Origin: Caballeronia sordidicola
GTDB taxonomy: Bacteria > Pseudomonadota > Gammaproteobacteria > Burkholderiales > Burkholderiaceae
Direction: 5' to 3'
Length of the DNA stretch: 64,000 bases
NCBI RefSeq assembly: GCF_002220365.1
Contig: NZ_MTHB01000246.1
Location: 62,001-126,000 of the forward strand
This document shows, in pieces, positions 25,642-33,969 of the stretch (positions are counted from its first letter, which is position 1; each line of letters starts with the position of its first letter). Under the pieces are notes generated by a model. It worked only from the letters and a program-made list of their open reading frames with translations. It was not told where the DNA came from and did not search any database. Position numbers and translations under genes: made by a program.

Positions 25642-27049
25642 GCGTCGTGTCCTGGTAGCGGCAGCCTGCGCTGTCGCGCTGAACGCGTGTTCGTTCGCGC
25701 CCACCTACAAGGTGCCGGCCACGGCGATTCCCGCCACCTTCAAGGAAGCCGGTCCGTGGCAACCGGCCAAACCCGCCGACCGCATCCCGCGTGATGGCTG
25801 GTGGACCATGTATCGCGATCCGGTATTGACCGGGCTCGAAGCGAAGATCGCCACGGCCAATCCCAATGTGGCAGCAGCGGTTGCGCGGCATGACGAAGCC
25901 GGTGCTTACCTTCAGGAAGCACGTTCAGGGCTTTTCCCCACCATAGGCGCCGAATCAGACGTTTCGCGGCAACGGCAGTCGGATAACCGGCCGTTGCGCG
26001 GCACGGGTCAGCCGTCGACTTACAATTCGGCGACGGCCGATGTCGGTATAGGTTATGACCTTGATTTGTGGGGCAAGGTGCACAATCAGGTCAGCGCGGG
26101 TCACTCGCAAGAAGAAGCCAGCGCCGACGATCTCGAGTCGCTGCGCCTCAGCCTGCAGTCGAGTCTCGCGTCAACCTATTTCGAACTGCGCGGCCTCGAT
26201 CAGCGTGCAAAACTGCTCAACGACACCATCGACACGTATAAACGGGCGTTGAAGCTGACCGTGAGCCGTCACGACGGCGGCCTGGCCTCCGGCATGGATG
26301 TGTCGCGAGCGCAAACGCAACTCGCTTCCGCGCGTGCCGCCGCCGACGATACCCAGGCGAGCCGCGCGTTGCTCGAACATGCAATTGCAACGCTCACCGG
26401 AACGCCGGCATCGTCGTTTTCCTTGCCGCCGGACGTTGCATTCAACTATCTGCCCCACGTGCCCCTCGGGTTGCCCTCGACACTCTTGCAACGCAGGCCC
26501 GATGTTGCTGCGGCAGAGCGGCGTGTGGCTGCAGCCAACGCAAATATCGGCGTGGCGAAGGCCGCGTTCTACCCCGATATCTCACTCGGCCTGGATGGCG
26601 GATATCAAAGCGATACATTCTCGCCCTGGCTCGCGGCACCCAACGAAATCTGGTCGGTAGGACCGCAGTTGCTGTTCACGATCTTCGATGGCGGCAAGCG
26701 CAGCGCAGCCGTGGCGAACTCGCGGGCGGAACTCGCCGAGAACGGCGCGAAGTACCGGCAGACCGTGCTCGTGGCATTCCAGCAGGTCGAGGACGGCCTT
26801 GCGCTGTTGCATCATCTCGGCGACGAATCGGTCAACGAAGATCAGGCGTTGAGCGCAGCGCAACAGACGCTCGCGCTGGCGACGTCGCAGTATCGGGACG
26901 GCGTGGTGAGCTATCTGGACGTGGTGACGGCGCAGACCACGGAGCTGACTGCACAAATTTCGTCGCTGGACCTGCGTACGCGACAGCTGACGGCTTCGGT
27001 GTCCCTGATCCGGGCGCTGGGCGGCGGATGGACCGGGAAGCCTGCCTGA
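25634..27049 (+). CDS. RND pump outer-membrane channel, NodT-family lipoprotein
   Basis: 471 aa. Signal peptide ending in lipobox LNAC with Cys19 as the lipidated residue, then two repeated OEP domains (about 60-255 and 275-465) with the long Gln/Ala-rich helices of TolC-like channels; LQRRPDVAAAERRVAAANANIG is the conserved motif between them. The ATG at 25634 sits inside the adaptor's last codons (ATGGTTAA), which favours coupled translation. Completes a tripartite pump. Confidence 0.94.
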   Translation: MVKRRVLVAAACAVALNACSFAPTYKVPATAIPATFKEAGPWQPAKPADRIPRDGWWTMYRDPVLTGLEAKIATANPNVAAAVARHDEAGAYLQEARSGLFPTIGAESDVSRQRQSDNRPLRGTGQPSTYNSATADVGIGYDLDLWGKVHNQVSAGHSQEEASADDLESLRLSLQSSLASTYFELRGLDQRAKLLNDTIDTYKRALKLTVSRHDGGLASGMDVSRAQTQLASARAAADDTQASRALLEHAIATLTGTPASSFSLPPDVAFNYLPHVPLGLPSTLLQRRPDVAAAERRVAAANANIGVAKAAFYPDISLGLDGGYQSDTFSPWLAAPNEIWSVGPQLLFTIFDGGKRSAAVANSRAELAENGAKYRQTVLVAFQQVEDGLALLHHLGDESVNEDQALSAAQQTLALATSQYRDGVVSYLDVVTAQTTELTAQISSLDLRTRQLTASVSLIRALGGGWTGKPA

Positions 27050-27075
27050 GGCTTATTACAGTCGCAGAAGTAGAA

Positions 27076-27108
27076 ACGCCGCCGGGTGCTTCATGGCCTC
27101 GGCGGCGT
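27076..27108. terminator. Hairpin between RND operon and second porin
   Basis: ACGCCGCCG (27076-27084) and CGGCGGCGT (27100-27108), a perfect 9-bp stem with a 15-nt loop, between convergent genes. Short T-rich runs follow on both strands (TATTTACG and TTTCTACTTC), so it probably ends both transcripts. Confidence 0.65.
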
Positions 27109-27136
27109 ATTTACGTCAAACCCTCGTCGGGCAGGA

Positions 27137-28315
27137 TCAGAAGTGCAGACGGATACCCGCTGCGACCACTTCCTGCTTGCCGTTCGACGACGCAGCGAGG
27201 TTATAGATCGAAGCGTTGCCCAACGCATTTCCCCCCGTTGCGCCAGTCGCGTGCTGGTAGACGCCTTCGAGGTAGACATCAGTACGGCGGCTCAGCGCGT
27301 AGTCCGCTTGCAGCATGAACGCGTTCCACTTCGGCGAGAGGCTCGACGTGGCGGTGTCGAACTTGCCATAGGTGAACGTGTACGAGCCGCCCAGGGTCAA
27401 TGCCGGCGTCAGTGCATAGCGGGCGTTCAGTTCATAGTTGTTGAACGTGAGCTTGTTGCCCGAAAGCGCCGTGTATGAGCTACCCTGCGAGATCTCGCTC
27501 GGGTCGTCGAGTGTCGTGCGCGTGAACACCGCGCCGATGGTCGCCGCACCAATGACGTAACGCGCGCCAGCGCCCATGATGCGCTGGCGGCCGCCGACCA
27601 AGGTTGCGTCGCCGTCGCCGCTCGAAAGCGCGCCACCTGTGTTGGCCGGCGCCGTGACACCGCCTGGATTGTTCGCCTGGAAGTACGCTGCAGCAAGACT
27701 CAAAGGACCGTTGTTATACGACGCGCCCGCCGTATACGCGTTGTTGTTGCTAAAGCCATTCGATGAATTGCTGAACGCGTACGCACCGCCGAACACGAGC
27801 CCGCCGTAGTTCGCGCTACGAAACTTCACCGCATTGTTCATGCGGAAGTCGTTGTTCAGGTTGTCGTTGTCGAACGGGTGATCGGCTATGTTGCCGCCGA
27901 AGCCCGAACCGGTTGCCGACAACGGCGCCACGAAGTCCACCATGGAGTCGTACTGGCGTCCCAGCGTAACGGTTCCATAAGCGGAGCTTGAAATACCGAC
28001 CCACGCCTGACGGCCGAACTCGTCGCCGCCGTTCGAGAACTTGCCGCTGTCGATGTTAAAACCATTCTCGAGATCGAACACGGCCGCGAGACCGCCGCCA
28101 AGATCCTCCGTGCCTTTCAGGCCCCATCGATCCGTGCTCACGTTACCGCTCTGCATGCCCCACGCGGCATTGCCACCGGTTGAGGATTTCTGGTTGGAAA
28201 TATAGTCGATACCCGTATCAAGTGTGCCGTACAGGGTAACGCTGCTTTGTGCGTTCGCGGCTTGAGAGACCGCGGCTGCGATCAGGCTCAAGGAGGCGAT
28301 CAACGCTTTGTTCAT
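27137..28315 (-). CDS. Gram-negative general porin (16-stranded)
   Basis: 392-aa paralogue of the porin at 17710. Seen: signal peptide MNKALIASLSLIAAAVSQAANA, mature QSSVTLYGTLDTG, WGLKGTEDLGGGLAAVFDLE, FGRQAWVGI, HPFDNDNLNN in the constriction loop and terminal GIRLHF. The ATG at 28313-28315 starts the signal peptide; upstream codons in frame add nothing. Faces the RND operon convergently. Slightly longer, Asn-rich external loops (SNSSNGFSNNNAY) distinguish it from the first porin. Confidence 0.95.
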   Translation of the reverse strand: MNKALIASLSLIAAAVSQAANAQSSVTLYGTLDTGIDYISNQKSSTGGNAAWGMQSGNVSTDRWGLKGTEDLGGGLAAVFDLENGFNIDSGKFSNGGDEFGRQAWVGISSSAYGTVTLGRQYDSMVDFVAPLSATGSGFGGNIADHPFDNDNLNNDFRMNNAVKFRSANYGGLVFGGAYAFSNSSNGFSNNNAYTAGASYNNGPLSLAAAYFQANNPGGVTAPANTGGALSSGDGDATLVGGRQRIMGAGARYVIGAATIGAVFTRTTLDDPSEISQGSSYTALSGNKLTFNNYELNARYALTPALTLGGSYTFTYGKFDTATSSLSPKWNAFMLQADYALSRRTDVYLEGVYQHATGATGGNALGNASIYNLAASSNGKQEVVAAGIRLHF

Positions 28316-28686
28316 GTGTGCAATTCCAGGATGATGCGGCTGCTGTTGCGCTCCCCGGCACGGCGGAGACAAGATGGCGAAGTGCAGCCGCCCGACTCGC
28401 CATGCGGACCGGGGAAAATTTAGGCGCTTGGCATGACGCGGACGTGTCGGAATCGCACTGCTTCATGAAGAATAATTTATAAATCCGACATCAAATATTT
28501 AACTTAGTTATCCGATGTTATTTGGCCGGATTTTTTGCATTTTATGAACTGCCCTACATGAACAACTCTTCACGTTTGAGTGTCTTTCCCGACAGGGCTG
28601 ACTCGTTAATCTGCTTTCACCGGACACCGATCAAACCACTGCATCGAAGCCCGGTCATTCGTTAAACGGACTCTTAGGAAAGCACC
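28316..28686. other. Divergent porin/DUF4148 upstream region, 371 bp
   Basis: A/T-rich around 28460-28560, where promoters for the porin (minus) and the DUF4148 gene (plus) are expected. No gene, repeat or clear operator recognised. Confidence 0.4.
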
Positions 28687-28968
28687 ATGAAGACCATGAT
28701 GATCGCCCTCGCTTTTGCCGGCCTCGCCACCACGGGCTCGGCCTTTGCCCAGAGCACGACGCCGACTCAGTCACCCGCTCAGTCACCTGCTCAGTCACCC
28801 GCCCAAGCACCCGCCCCCGTGACCGTCGCACAAGCAGGGCAATGGGTTCCACCGGATGGACAGACTATTGCGCCTAAAACACGCGCGCAGGTGTATCAGG
28901 ATCTGGTGAAGTCCGAGCAGGATGGCCAACTCGATTACCTGAACCGCACCTTGTACTGGCATCACTAG
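28687..28968 (+). CDS. DUF4148 secreted small protein
   Basis: 93 aa. Signal peptide MKTMMIALAFAGLATTGSAFA, a Pro/Gln/Ser-rich tandem-repeat linker, then the DUF4148 core KTRAQVYQDLVKSEQDGQLD ending LYWHH. DUF4148 proteins are abundant in Burkholderia-group genomes, exported to the periplasm, and of unknown function. It is the first of three such genes surrounding a two-component system, on the opposite strand from the other two. The ATG has an AGGAAAG ribosome site. Confidence 0.85.
   Translation: MKTMMIALAFAGLATTGSAFAQSTTPTQSPAQSPAQSPAQAPAPVTVAQAGQWVPPDGQTIAPKTRAQVYQDLVKSEQDGQLDYLNRTLYWHH
28768..28815 (+). repeat. Four 12-bp tandem repeats inside the DUF4148 gene
   Basis: Units CAGTCACCCGCT, CAGTCACCTGCT, CAGTCACCCGCC and CAAGCACCCGCC. 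In frame (multiples of 12), so copy-number slippage would lengthen or shorten the QSPA linker between signal peptide and core without breaking the frame. Confidence 0.85.
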
Positions 28969-29154
28969 GCATGAAGCGTCGATTGCCGCTTGCCGTAACG
29001 GATGGGACGCGATTGTGTGTGACGAACAGGCTCGGTCCCGCCGCCGCGGCTGCACGCCTTGCGTCGCGCACTCCCGGCGCACTGCCTGATTCGCCGCAAT
29101 GCGAACGTTCAAACCATAGATTCAATTTACAGGCGTGTTCGCCAAGGTGATGCC

Positions 29155-29316
29155 ATGAGCCGGTTAAGACGCATGCTCTCAGCCTTACGATTGACGCTGT
29201 GCGCGCTAGCGTTGGGTGTTTCGCTGGCCGGTTGCGCGTCGATGCAAGGCGCGTCGACTGATCCGAATGCTTGTGTGGGCCCGGTGGATTACTGTCAGCC
29301 CTTTTTCGGATCCTGA
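29155..29316 (+). CDS. Small predicted lipoprotein, 53 aa
   Basis: MSRLRRMLSALRLTLCALAL followed by GVSLAGC: a basic N-terminus, hydrophobic core and lipobox LAGC, so export and lipidation are expected. The mature part is only about 27 residues (ASMQGASTDPNAC, then VDYCQPFFGS) with two cysteines. Starts at ATG 29155 behind AAGGTG. No known family. It lies between the DUF4148 gene and the two-component operon and may act at the envelope with them. Confidence 0.6.
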   Translation: MSRLRRMLSALRLTLCALALGVSLAGCASMQGASTDPNACVGPVDYCQPFFGS

Positions 29317-29373
29317 TCTCGCCTGATACCTGCGTAGCGAGAGCGCGAACTCCCTGCACGGAGGCGTCGTGCT

Positions 29374-30105
29374 TTACGCATTTCCACCAATCGATCGAGA
29401 AACGGAAAAGGCGAGCGCGGGTGGCAATTGTGTCGTGATGATCTGATAACCGAAGCGGCTGACAGTTTCAAGACGGGCACCGAAGGTATGCAACTCAAGC
29501 TTACGGCGCAGCCGCGAGACAACCAGATTCACGCTCGATGGATCCACGACGTCCTTGTCAGGCCACGCATACCGAATCAACTGGTCGCGCGCGACGGGAG
29601 CATCAGGCTGGCGCAGCAGCGACTCAACCAACAGGAACTCGCGCTTGGTCAGGGGGAAACGCTTGTCGCCTTCCACCAGTTCCCGCGTAAGCGGATTTAG
29701 CTTCAGCGAAAGATCAAGCGTAGGGTCGCCGAGGCCTTGCACCGACGACCGATACAACGCCAGCATGCGTTCCTGCATTTCGATAAACGAATAGGGCTGC
29801 ACGAAGCACGCGTCCGCGCCCGCACGCAGCATGCGCGCTCTCTCGACAGGCGTCGCGCGTCCGAGCACGACGAGGATGGCGGGTGAACCCGGCAAATGCG
29901 CGAACTCGGACAACAGCGTAGCCAGGTTACAGATGGATTCAGTATCGACAGCCACGGTCAGCACCGCGTCGAAAGTGTCTTGCGACGCGAGATGGAGCCC
30001 GTCGCGCAGGTCGTCGGTCATTTGCAAGCTGTGCGCGCTTTCACGTAAAGCCTTTTGCAGATAAGCGCCTTCAGTGCAGACGGTCGAAATGAGCAGAACG
30101 CGCAT
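29374..30105 (-). CDS. OmpR-like DNA-binding regulator with degenerate receiver
   Basis: 243 aa from the ATG at 30103-30105. The C-terminus (about 140-235) is a normal winged helix: FPLTKREFLLVESLLRQP, then VSRLRRKLELH and VSRFGYQI. The N-terminal 115 residues have receiver length and spacing but every key residue is changed: the acidic pair is Ser-Thr (LLISTV), the phospho-acceptor position reads LTVAVD with Val at the Asp site, the Thr/Ser switch is Gly, and the Lys is Gln (FVQPYS). It therefore cannot be activated by phosphorylation in the usual way. Last gene of an operon with a true response regulator and kinase. Confidence 0.85.
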   Translation of the reverse strand: MRVLLISTVCTEGAYLQKALRESAHSLQMTDDLRDGLHLASQDTFDAVLTVAVDTESICNLATLLSEFAHLPGSPAILVVLGRATPVERARMLRAGADACFVQPYSFIEMQERMLALYRSSVQGLGDPTLDLSLKLNPLTRELVEGDKRFPLTKREFLLVESLLRQPDAPVARDQLIRYAWPDKDVVDPSSVNLVVSRLRRKLELHTFGARLETVSRFGYQIITTQLPPALAFSVSRSIGGNA

Positions 30106-30121
30106 AGGGGTGGCTCTTACT

Positions 30122-30161
30122 CGGTTAATTGGTTGATCGGTTGATCGGTTGAACGGTTGAT
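30122..30161 (+). repeat. Five 8-bp tandem repeats upstream of the degenerate regulator
   Basis: Units CGGTTAAT, TGGTTGAT, CGGTTGAT, CGGTTGAA, CGGTTGAT run head to tail just upstream of the regulator's start and after the kinase stop. Copy-number change would alter spacing to the start codon; a tandem binding site is another possibility. Confidence 0.8.
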
Positions 30162-30201
30162 CAGGGGCAAGCAGAAGGAAGCCCGGCAATCAGCAGGCGC
30201 A

Positions 30202-31617
30202 TCATTCGAGCGCGTGAGGCCAGCATTCGACCGTCATCGTCGTGCCGGGGCTGGTACCGGTACCATCGGCGCCGACACGAAGGGAGAAGTCGTGCAGCCG
30301 CATCACGGCTGACACAATGCTGAGGCCGAGTCCCGAGCCTGCCAGATGACGCGTCTGATCGGCTCTGTAGAAGCGCTGCAACACTGCCTCCCGCTCGCGC
30401 TCCGGAATACCCGGGCCGTTATCCGAAATAACCAGTAGCGCCCCCTGGGGATGATCCGTCAGTTCGATACGGACGGCCCCGTTATCCGGCGCGAACTTGA
30501 TCGCGTTGTCGAGCAAGTTACTGAATGCCTCGAATAGCAACGCCCGATCGCCATGCACCGCGGGGACCTGTTCGACTGTCACCGCCCAGCTAATGTCCCG
30601 GTCCTCGGCGAGCGGTTCATACAGTTCGCTTAATTCATGAACCAGCGTAGTGAGATCCACCGACGAGAACCCGCCACGCCGCTTCAAGGCGCCAATCTCC
30701 GAGATGCGGAGCATCGCACCAAAACGGTCGAGCAGCATATCGGCTTCGACTCGCGCACGGTCGAGCATTTGCGCGACGCCGTCGTCCTGGATCACGTGCA
30801 TGCGTTCGGCCACGTTGGCAAGCAAGGTGCGAATATGCGCAGCCGGAGTACGCAAGTCATGCGCTATTCCGTCGCATGCGCTCTTGACCTCCGTCATCAG
30901 CCGTTCGATCTCCTCAAGCATGTGATTCACCAGATGCGCGAGCATATCCAGCTCGTCTCGCCCACCGATAGGCAAACGCCGGTTCAGGTCACCCTCGGCG
31001 ATCCGCAAGGTCACATTGCGAATATCGCGCACACGCCGCATCTGCCGCAGGTTCAGCAACAAACCACTGGCTATGCTCACCAACAAGCAGAACAAGCCCC
31101 CGCCAACCAACGCGTTAATCATTGTCTCGCGAACAGCCAGCACGTGCGTGAGGTCGCGGGCCACCACGATCTGTTCGCCGCTGCGTCGACGCACGCCCAT
31201 GGCCCGGACGACTGGCGATCTCGCCTGGTTGGCGACGATCAGGCTATCGTTGAGCGTATGACCTTGACGGTCGAGCGGCAGATCCGGAGGCAACACGCGG
31301 ATATCGCCGGCGAGATGGGTGCCGTCGGCGGCAAACAGGCCGAAGTAATTGGTATTCAGGTGTTCGCCTTCCGTGCGCCGGAAAATGGTCGCCGGAAGTG
31401 CCTGATCCTCGATGGACCCGAAGTAGAAGATCTGCCAGTGCAACACCGAGTCCGCATCGAACTCCATGCGGGTGGTTGCGGACCAGCCGATAAATCCGAT
31501 CAGCACCATGACTGACAGCGCGAAGATGACGGCGTAGACGGAAAGCCATCTGAAGGTCGTGTTATGCCAGCGGCGCCCCATTTCTACGGGATGCGTTCGA
31601 TTCGTTGAGTCAGCCAA
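30202..31617 (-). CDS. Sensor histidine kinase
   Basis: 471 aa if read from the TTG at 31617; an ATG at 31581 gives 459. Two membrane helices (about 23-45 and 168-190) enclose a periplasmic sensor of about 120 residues, then HAMP (about 190-240), HisKA with phospho-acceptor His253 in GIAHDLRTP, and an HATPase with NLLDNAIKF, DNGPGIP and GSGLGLSIV. It should autophosphorylate and pass phosphate to the response regulator encoded 22 bp upstream. No clear ribosome site marks either start, suggesting coupling to the upstream gene. Confidence 0.9.
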   Translation of the reverse strand: MADSTNRTHPVEMGRRWHNTTFRWLSVYAVIFALSVMVLIGFIGWSATTRMEFDADSVLHWQIFYFGSIEDQALPATIFRRTEGEHLNTNYFGLFAADGTHLAGDIRVLPPDLPLDRQGHTLNDSLIVANQARSPVVRAMGVRRRSGEQIVVARDLTHVLAVRETMINALVGGGLFCLLVSIASGLLLNLRQMRRVRDIRNVTLRIAEGDLNRRLPIGGRDELDMLAHLVNHMLEEIERLMTEVKSACDGIAHDLRTPAAHIRTLLANVAERMHVIQDDGVAQMLDRARVEADMLLDRFGAMLRISEIGALKRRGGFSSVDLTTLVHELSELYEPLAEDRDISWAVTVEQVPAVHGDRALLFEAFSNLLDNAIKFAPDNGAVRIELTDHPQGALLVISDNGPGIPEREREAVLQRFYRADQTRHLAGSGLGLSIVSAVMRLHDFSLRVGADGTGTSPGTTMTVECWPHALE

Positions 31618-31638
31618 GGTGTACTTATAGGAGATGGA

Positions 31639-32319
31639 TCACGTCAGGATGTAGCCCGAACCGCGCACGGTCTGAATCGTTGCTTTGGCACCGGGAGGAT
31701 CGATCTTCTTGCGCAAGCGTCCCATGTGAACGTCGATCAGATTGGTGCCGGGGTCGAAGTGATAGCCCCACACCGCTTCGAACAGCATGGTACGAGTGAT
31801 GGTTTGACCGGCGTGCCGCATCATGAACTCCAGGATCCGATACTCGGTTGGCAGCAGCGACACTTCAATGCCCTCGCGCGTCACCTTGCGCGAAATCAGA
31901 TCGATGAGGAGCGGTCCTGCGTTCAGCGTTGTTTCATTGCGTGCGGGAGTTTCGCGCCGGCGTCGCAGCAGTACTTCGAGACGTGCTGTGAGTTCGTCTG
32001 AATTAAATGGCTTGGTCAGGTAATCGTCACCGCCTGCACGCAGGCCGCGAATACGTTCATCTACGTCGCCAAGCGCGCTTAGCATCAATACCGGCGCCTG
32101 TATGCCAACCGTTCGCAAGGTGGTGAGGATAGTCAGGCCGTCGAGTCCCGGCAGCATGCGGTCGAGCATGATCACGTCATACTCTCCGCTCATCGCACGG
32201 GCGAGACCGTCGGGTCCGTTATTTACCCAGTCCACCTCGAACCCGCATTTTTCAAGCTCTGCCACGATCTCATTCGCTGCTAGCGGATCGTCCTCTACCG
32301 TGAGCACTCGTGTCGTCAT
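31639..32319 (-). CDS. OmpR/PhoB-type response regulator
   Basis: 226 aa. Receiver with Asp10-Asp11, phospho-acceptor Asp53 and LTKPF; winged-helix domain with LPTEYRILEFMMRHAGQTIT and TVRGSGYILT. Partner kinase follows 22 bp downstream. Strongly similar to the orphan regulator at 20285 across the whole length (for example both read FDPGTNLIDVH and RAGGDDYLTKPF), so they are paralogues and may recognise related promoters. The ATG at 32317-32319 starts at the conserved first strand; upstream frame to 32436 is not needed. Confidence 0.92.
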   Translation of the reverse strand: MTTRVLTVEDDPLAANEIVAELEKCGFEVDWVNNGPDGLARAMSGEYDVIMLDRMLPGLDGLTILTTLRTVGIQAPVLMLSALGDVDERIRGLRAGGDDYLTKPFNSDELTARLEVLLRRRRETPARNETTLNAGPLLIDLISRKVTREGIEVSLLPTEYRILEFMMRHAGQTITRTMLFEAVWGYHFDPGTNLIDVHMGRLRKKIDPPGAKATIQTVRGSGYILT

Positions 32320-32453
32320 TGTTCCCAATCCCAAGTCGGCACCGGCGAAAAACCGGGTACCGTCTGCACTACCAGAGGGTAAATGATGCCACAACCGACT
32401 CGATGAGATCGGCGAATGGAATTGACGGACAGGCATCAGAAAGCTGCCCGACC

Positions 32454-32666
32454 TTAGTGGCCGCCGCGATAAACCACCGAATCGAGGTAATTGAGCTGAC
32501 CGTCTTTTTCAGCGTGAACAAGCGAGCGCTCAACCTGCGCGCGGGTGAGCGTCGAGACCGGCGGCTTCCAAGATTGGTCTTGAGCGGGTTTTGCCGGTGA
32601 CTGGGCGAATGCCGAAGAACACACGGCGCATGAGAGAAGGCTTGCTGCGAAAAAAAGTTTTTTCAT
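32454..32666 (-). CDS. DUF4148 secreted small protein
   Basis: 70 aa. Signal peptide MKKLFFAASLLSCAVCSSAFA, short linker, then LTRAQVERSLVHAEKDGQL ending YRGGH. Lies 134 bp upstream of the response regulator on the same strand and may be the first gene of the operon or its target. Function of the family is unknown; the periplasmic location would place it beside the kinase sensor. Confidence 0.85.
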   Translation of the reverse strand: MKKLFFAASLLSCAVCSSAFAQSPAKPAQDQSWKPPVSTLTRAQVERSLVHAEKDGQLNYLDSVVYRGGH

Positions 32667-32910
32667 GTCGCGACTCCTGGGGAACCTGGTGAATTAAGCG
32701 TCGCTGTCCGCGAATGGCGTTGCGACGGTGCTGAGGATGTTGAGACTACGCGGTGACCCTTAACGGTCCGTCATCTGCTTCATGAAAAGATATTTACTGA
32801 AACGTGCTTAGGACAAAGCCTCTGAGACAACATCGAAATTTTTGTGAACCATTGGTTGACACAGCATGTCGAATTGCCGGTTTGCTTCGTCCACGGGCAA
32901 GGCTGCGGAC

Positions 32911-33222
32911 TTAGTTCGCGGAAGGACTGGCCGGATCGCCTGCAACCTGCGCCGGCATGCAATCGTGACGGAACTCCTGATGCAGCTTGGCTTCGGCGAT
33001 TTGCAGATCGTCCGGATATTCGTTGTCGTCGGAGGTCGGCTGATATCCCACCGATTCCAGCTCGCTTAACTCCTGCATCAGTTGCTTATGCGTAACGGTG
33101 TGCTTGAGTTGTGTGAACGGATAGTCATGACACTCGGCCTGCGTCAGGCTCGGGGCGGCAAAGGCCGATGCGCTGGTAAGAGCGAGTGAAAAGGTAATCA
33201 ATGCAGCGGAAAGGCGTTTCAT
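32911..33222 (-). CDS. DUF4148 secreted small protein
   Basis: 103 aa. Signal peptide MKRLSAALITFSLALTSASAFA, then a Cys-containing segment and the DUF4148 core VTHKQLMQELSELESVGYQP followed by DNEYPDDLQIAEAKLH, the longer form of the family in which a second conserved YP-D-LQ-AE block is present. Two cysteines (one in AECHDYP, one in RHDCMP) could form a disulfide. Same strand as the two-component operon, 244 bp upstream of the 70-aa DUF4148 gene. Confidence 0.85.
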   Translation of the reverse strand: MKRLSAALITFSLALTSASAFAAPSLTQAECHDYPFTQLKHTVTHKQLMQELSELESVGYQPTSDDNEYPDDLQIAEAKLHQEFRHDCMPAQVAGDPASPSAN

Positions 33223-33969
33223 GGGTGTTCTCCGTAAAGATATCGGTCTTGAGTCGTCGCCTGCGCCCGACTGGTTCTGTTTAGTGACGGGTGACGAGAT
33301 TCAGGATAGCGAACTGATTGCAACGGAAAGTCCGCTGTAACATGAAGAGTAATTTAAGGTTCGTTAAGATAAGCGCCGAGGCTCCGATGCAGGATCGGGC
33401 CTGACGTCATGATCGTCTGCTGCCGGGTGCGCATTGAACGAACCGGCAAGCGCGCACGCTATAGAGCGCTTGTTTCAGAAGCACAGGGCGTTCGAATGAT
33501 GGCGTGAAGTTGACACGCCGCTTGCGTAAAGCTCGTTTCGATTACAAATCACATTCACACACACGCTGCCCTGCCCGTCTGAGGAGGCTGTCCTTTCACG
33601 CCGCCCCTTTTTGCGGTGCGTGTGCGCACTCCGCGAAGCGTTGGGCAAGGTCCCAATACATCAATTCGAATTGTTTGGTAGTTGGCTGTATCGGATTCAC
33701 GACACGCATCGTTCTTGTCCCTCTTTTCCCAGTGCTTCGCGCGATATGCCGCTGCCTCCCCAGCAAGCCGCAACGCCGTTTAGCGCGACTTCTTCCGGCG
33801 CCTGAAAGTCTGAATTTCAGTTAGTCGTCGCAGCTATGAATAACGGCTCATTAACCTTCGTGGGCGCTTTCATGAAGTCTTAAATTCGTCATTACGTTCG
33901 CGCTGCAGGAAACGACATCAAGCGACAAACACACGCGTCTGAATCTATATACATTGGGATTGGAAAATC
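33223..33969. other. Intergenic region, 747 bp
   Basis: No gene I can support. The small open frames here (for example 33504-33824, plus) are Arg-rich and lack ribosome sites and motifs. The last 130 bp before 33970 are A/T-richer and should contain the promoter of the third porin; the first 100 bp should contain that of the DUF4148 gene. Confidence 0.45.

Noticed and set aside
28768..28815. CRISPR-like repeats
   Set aside because: Adjacent units without spacers, inside a coding region; a simple in-frame tandem repeat.
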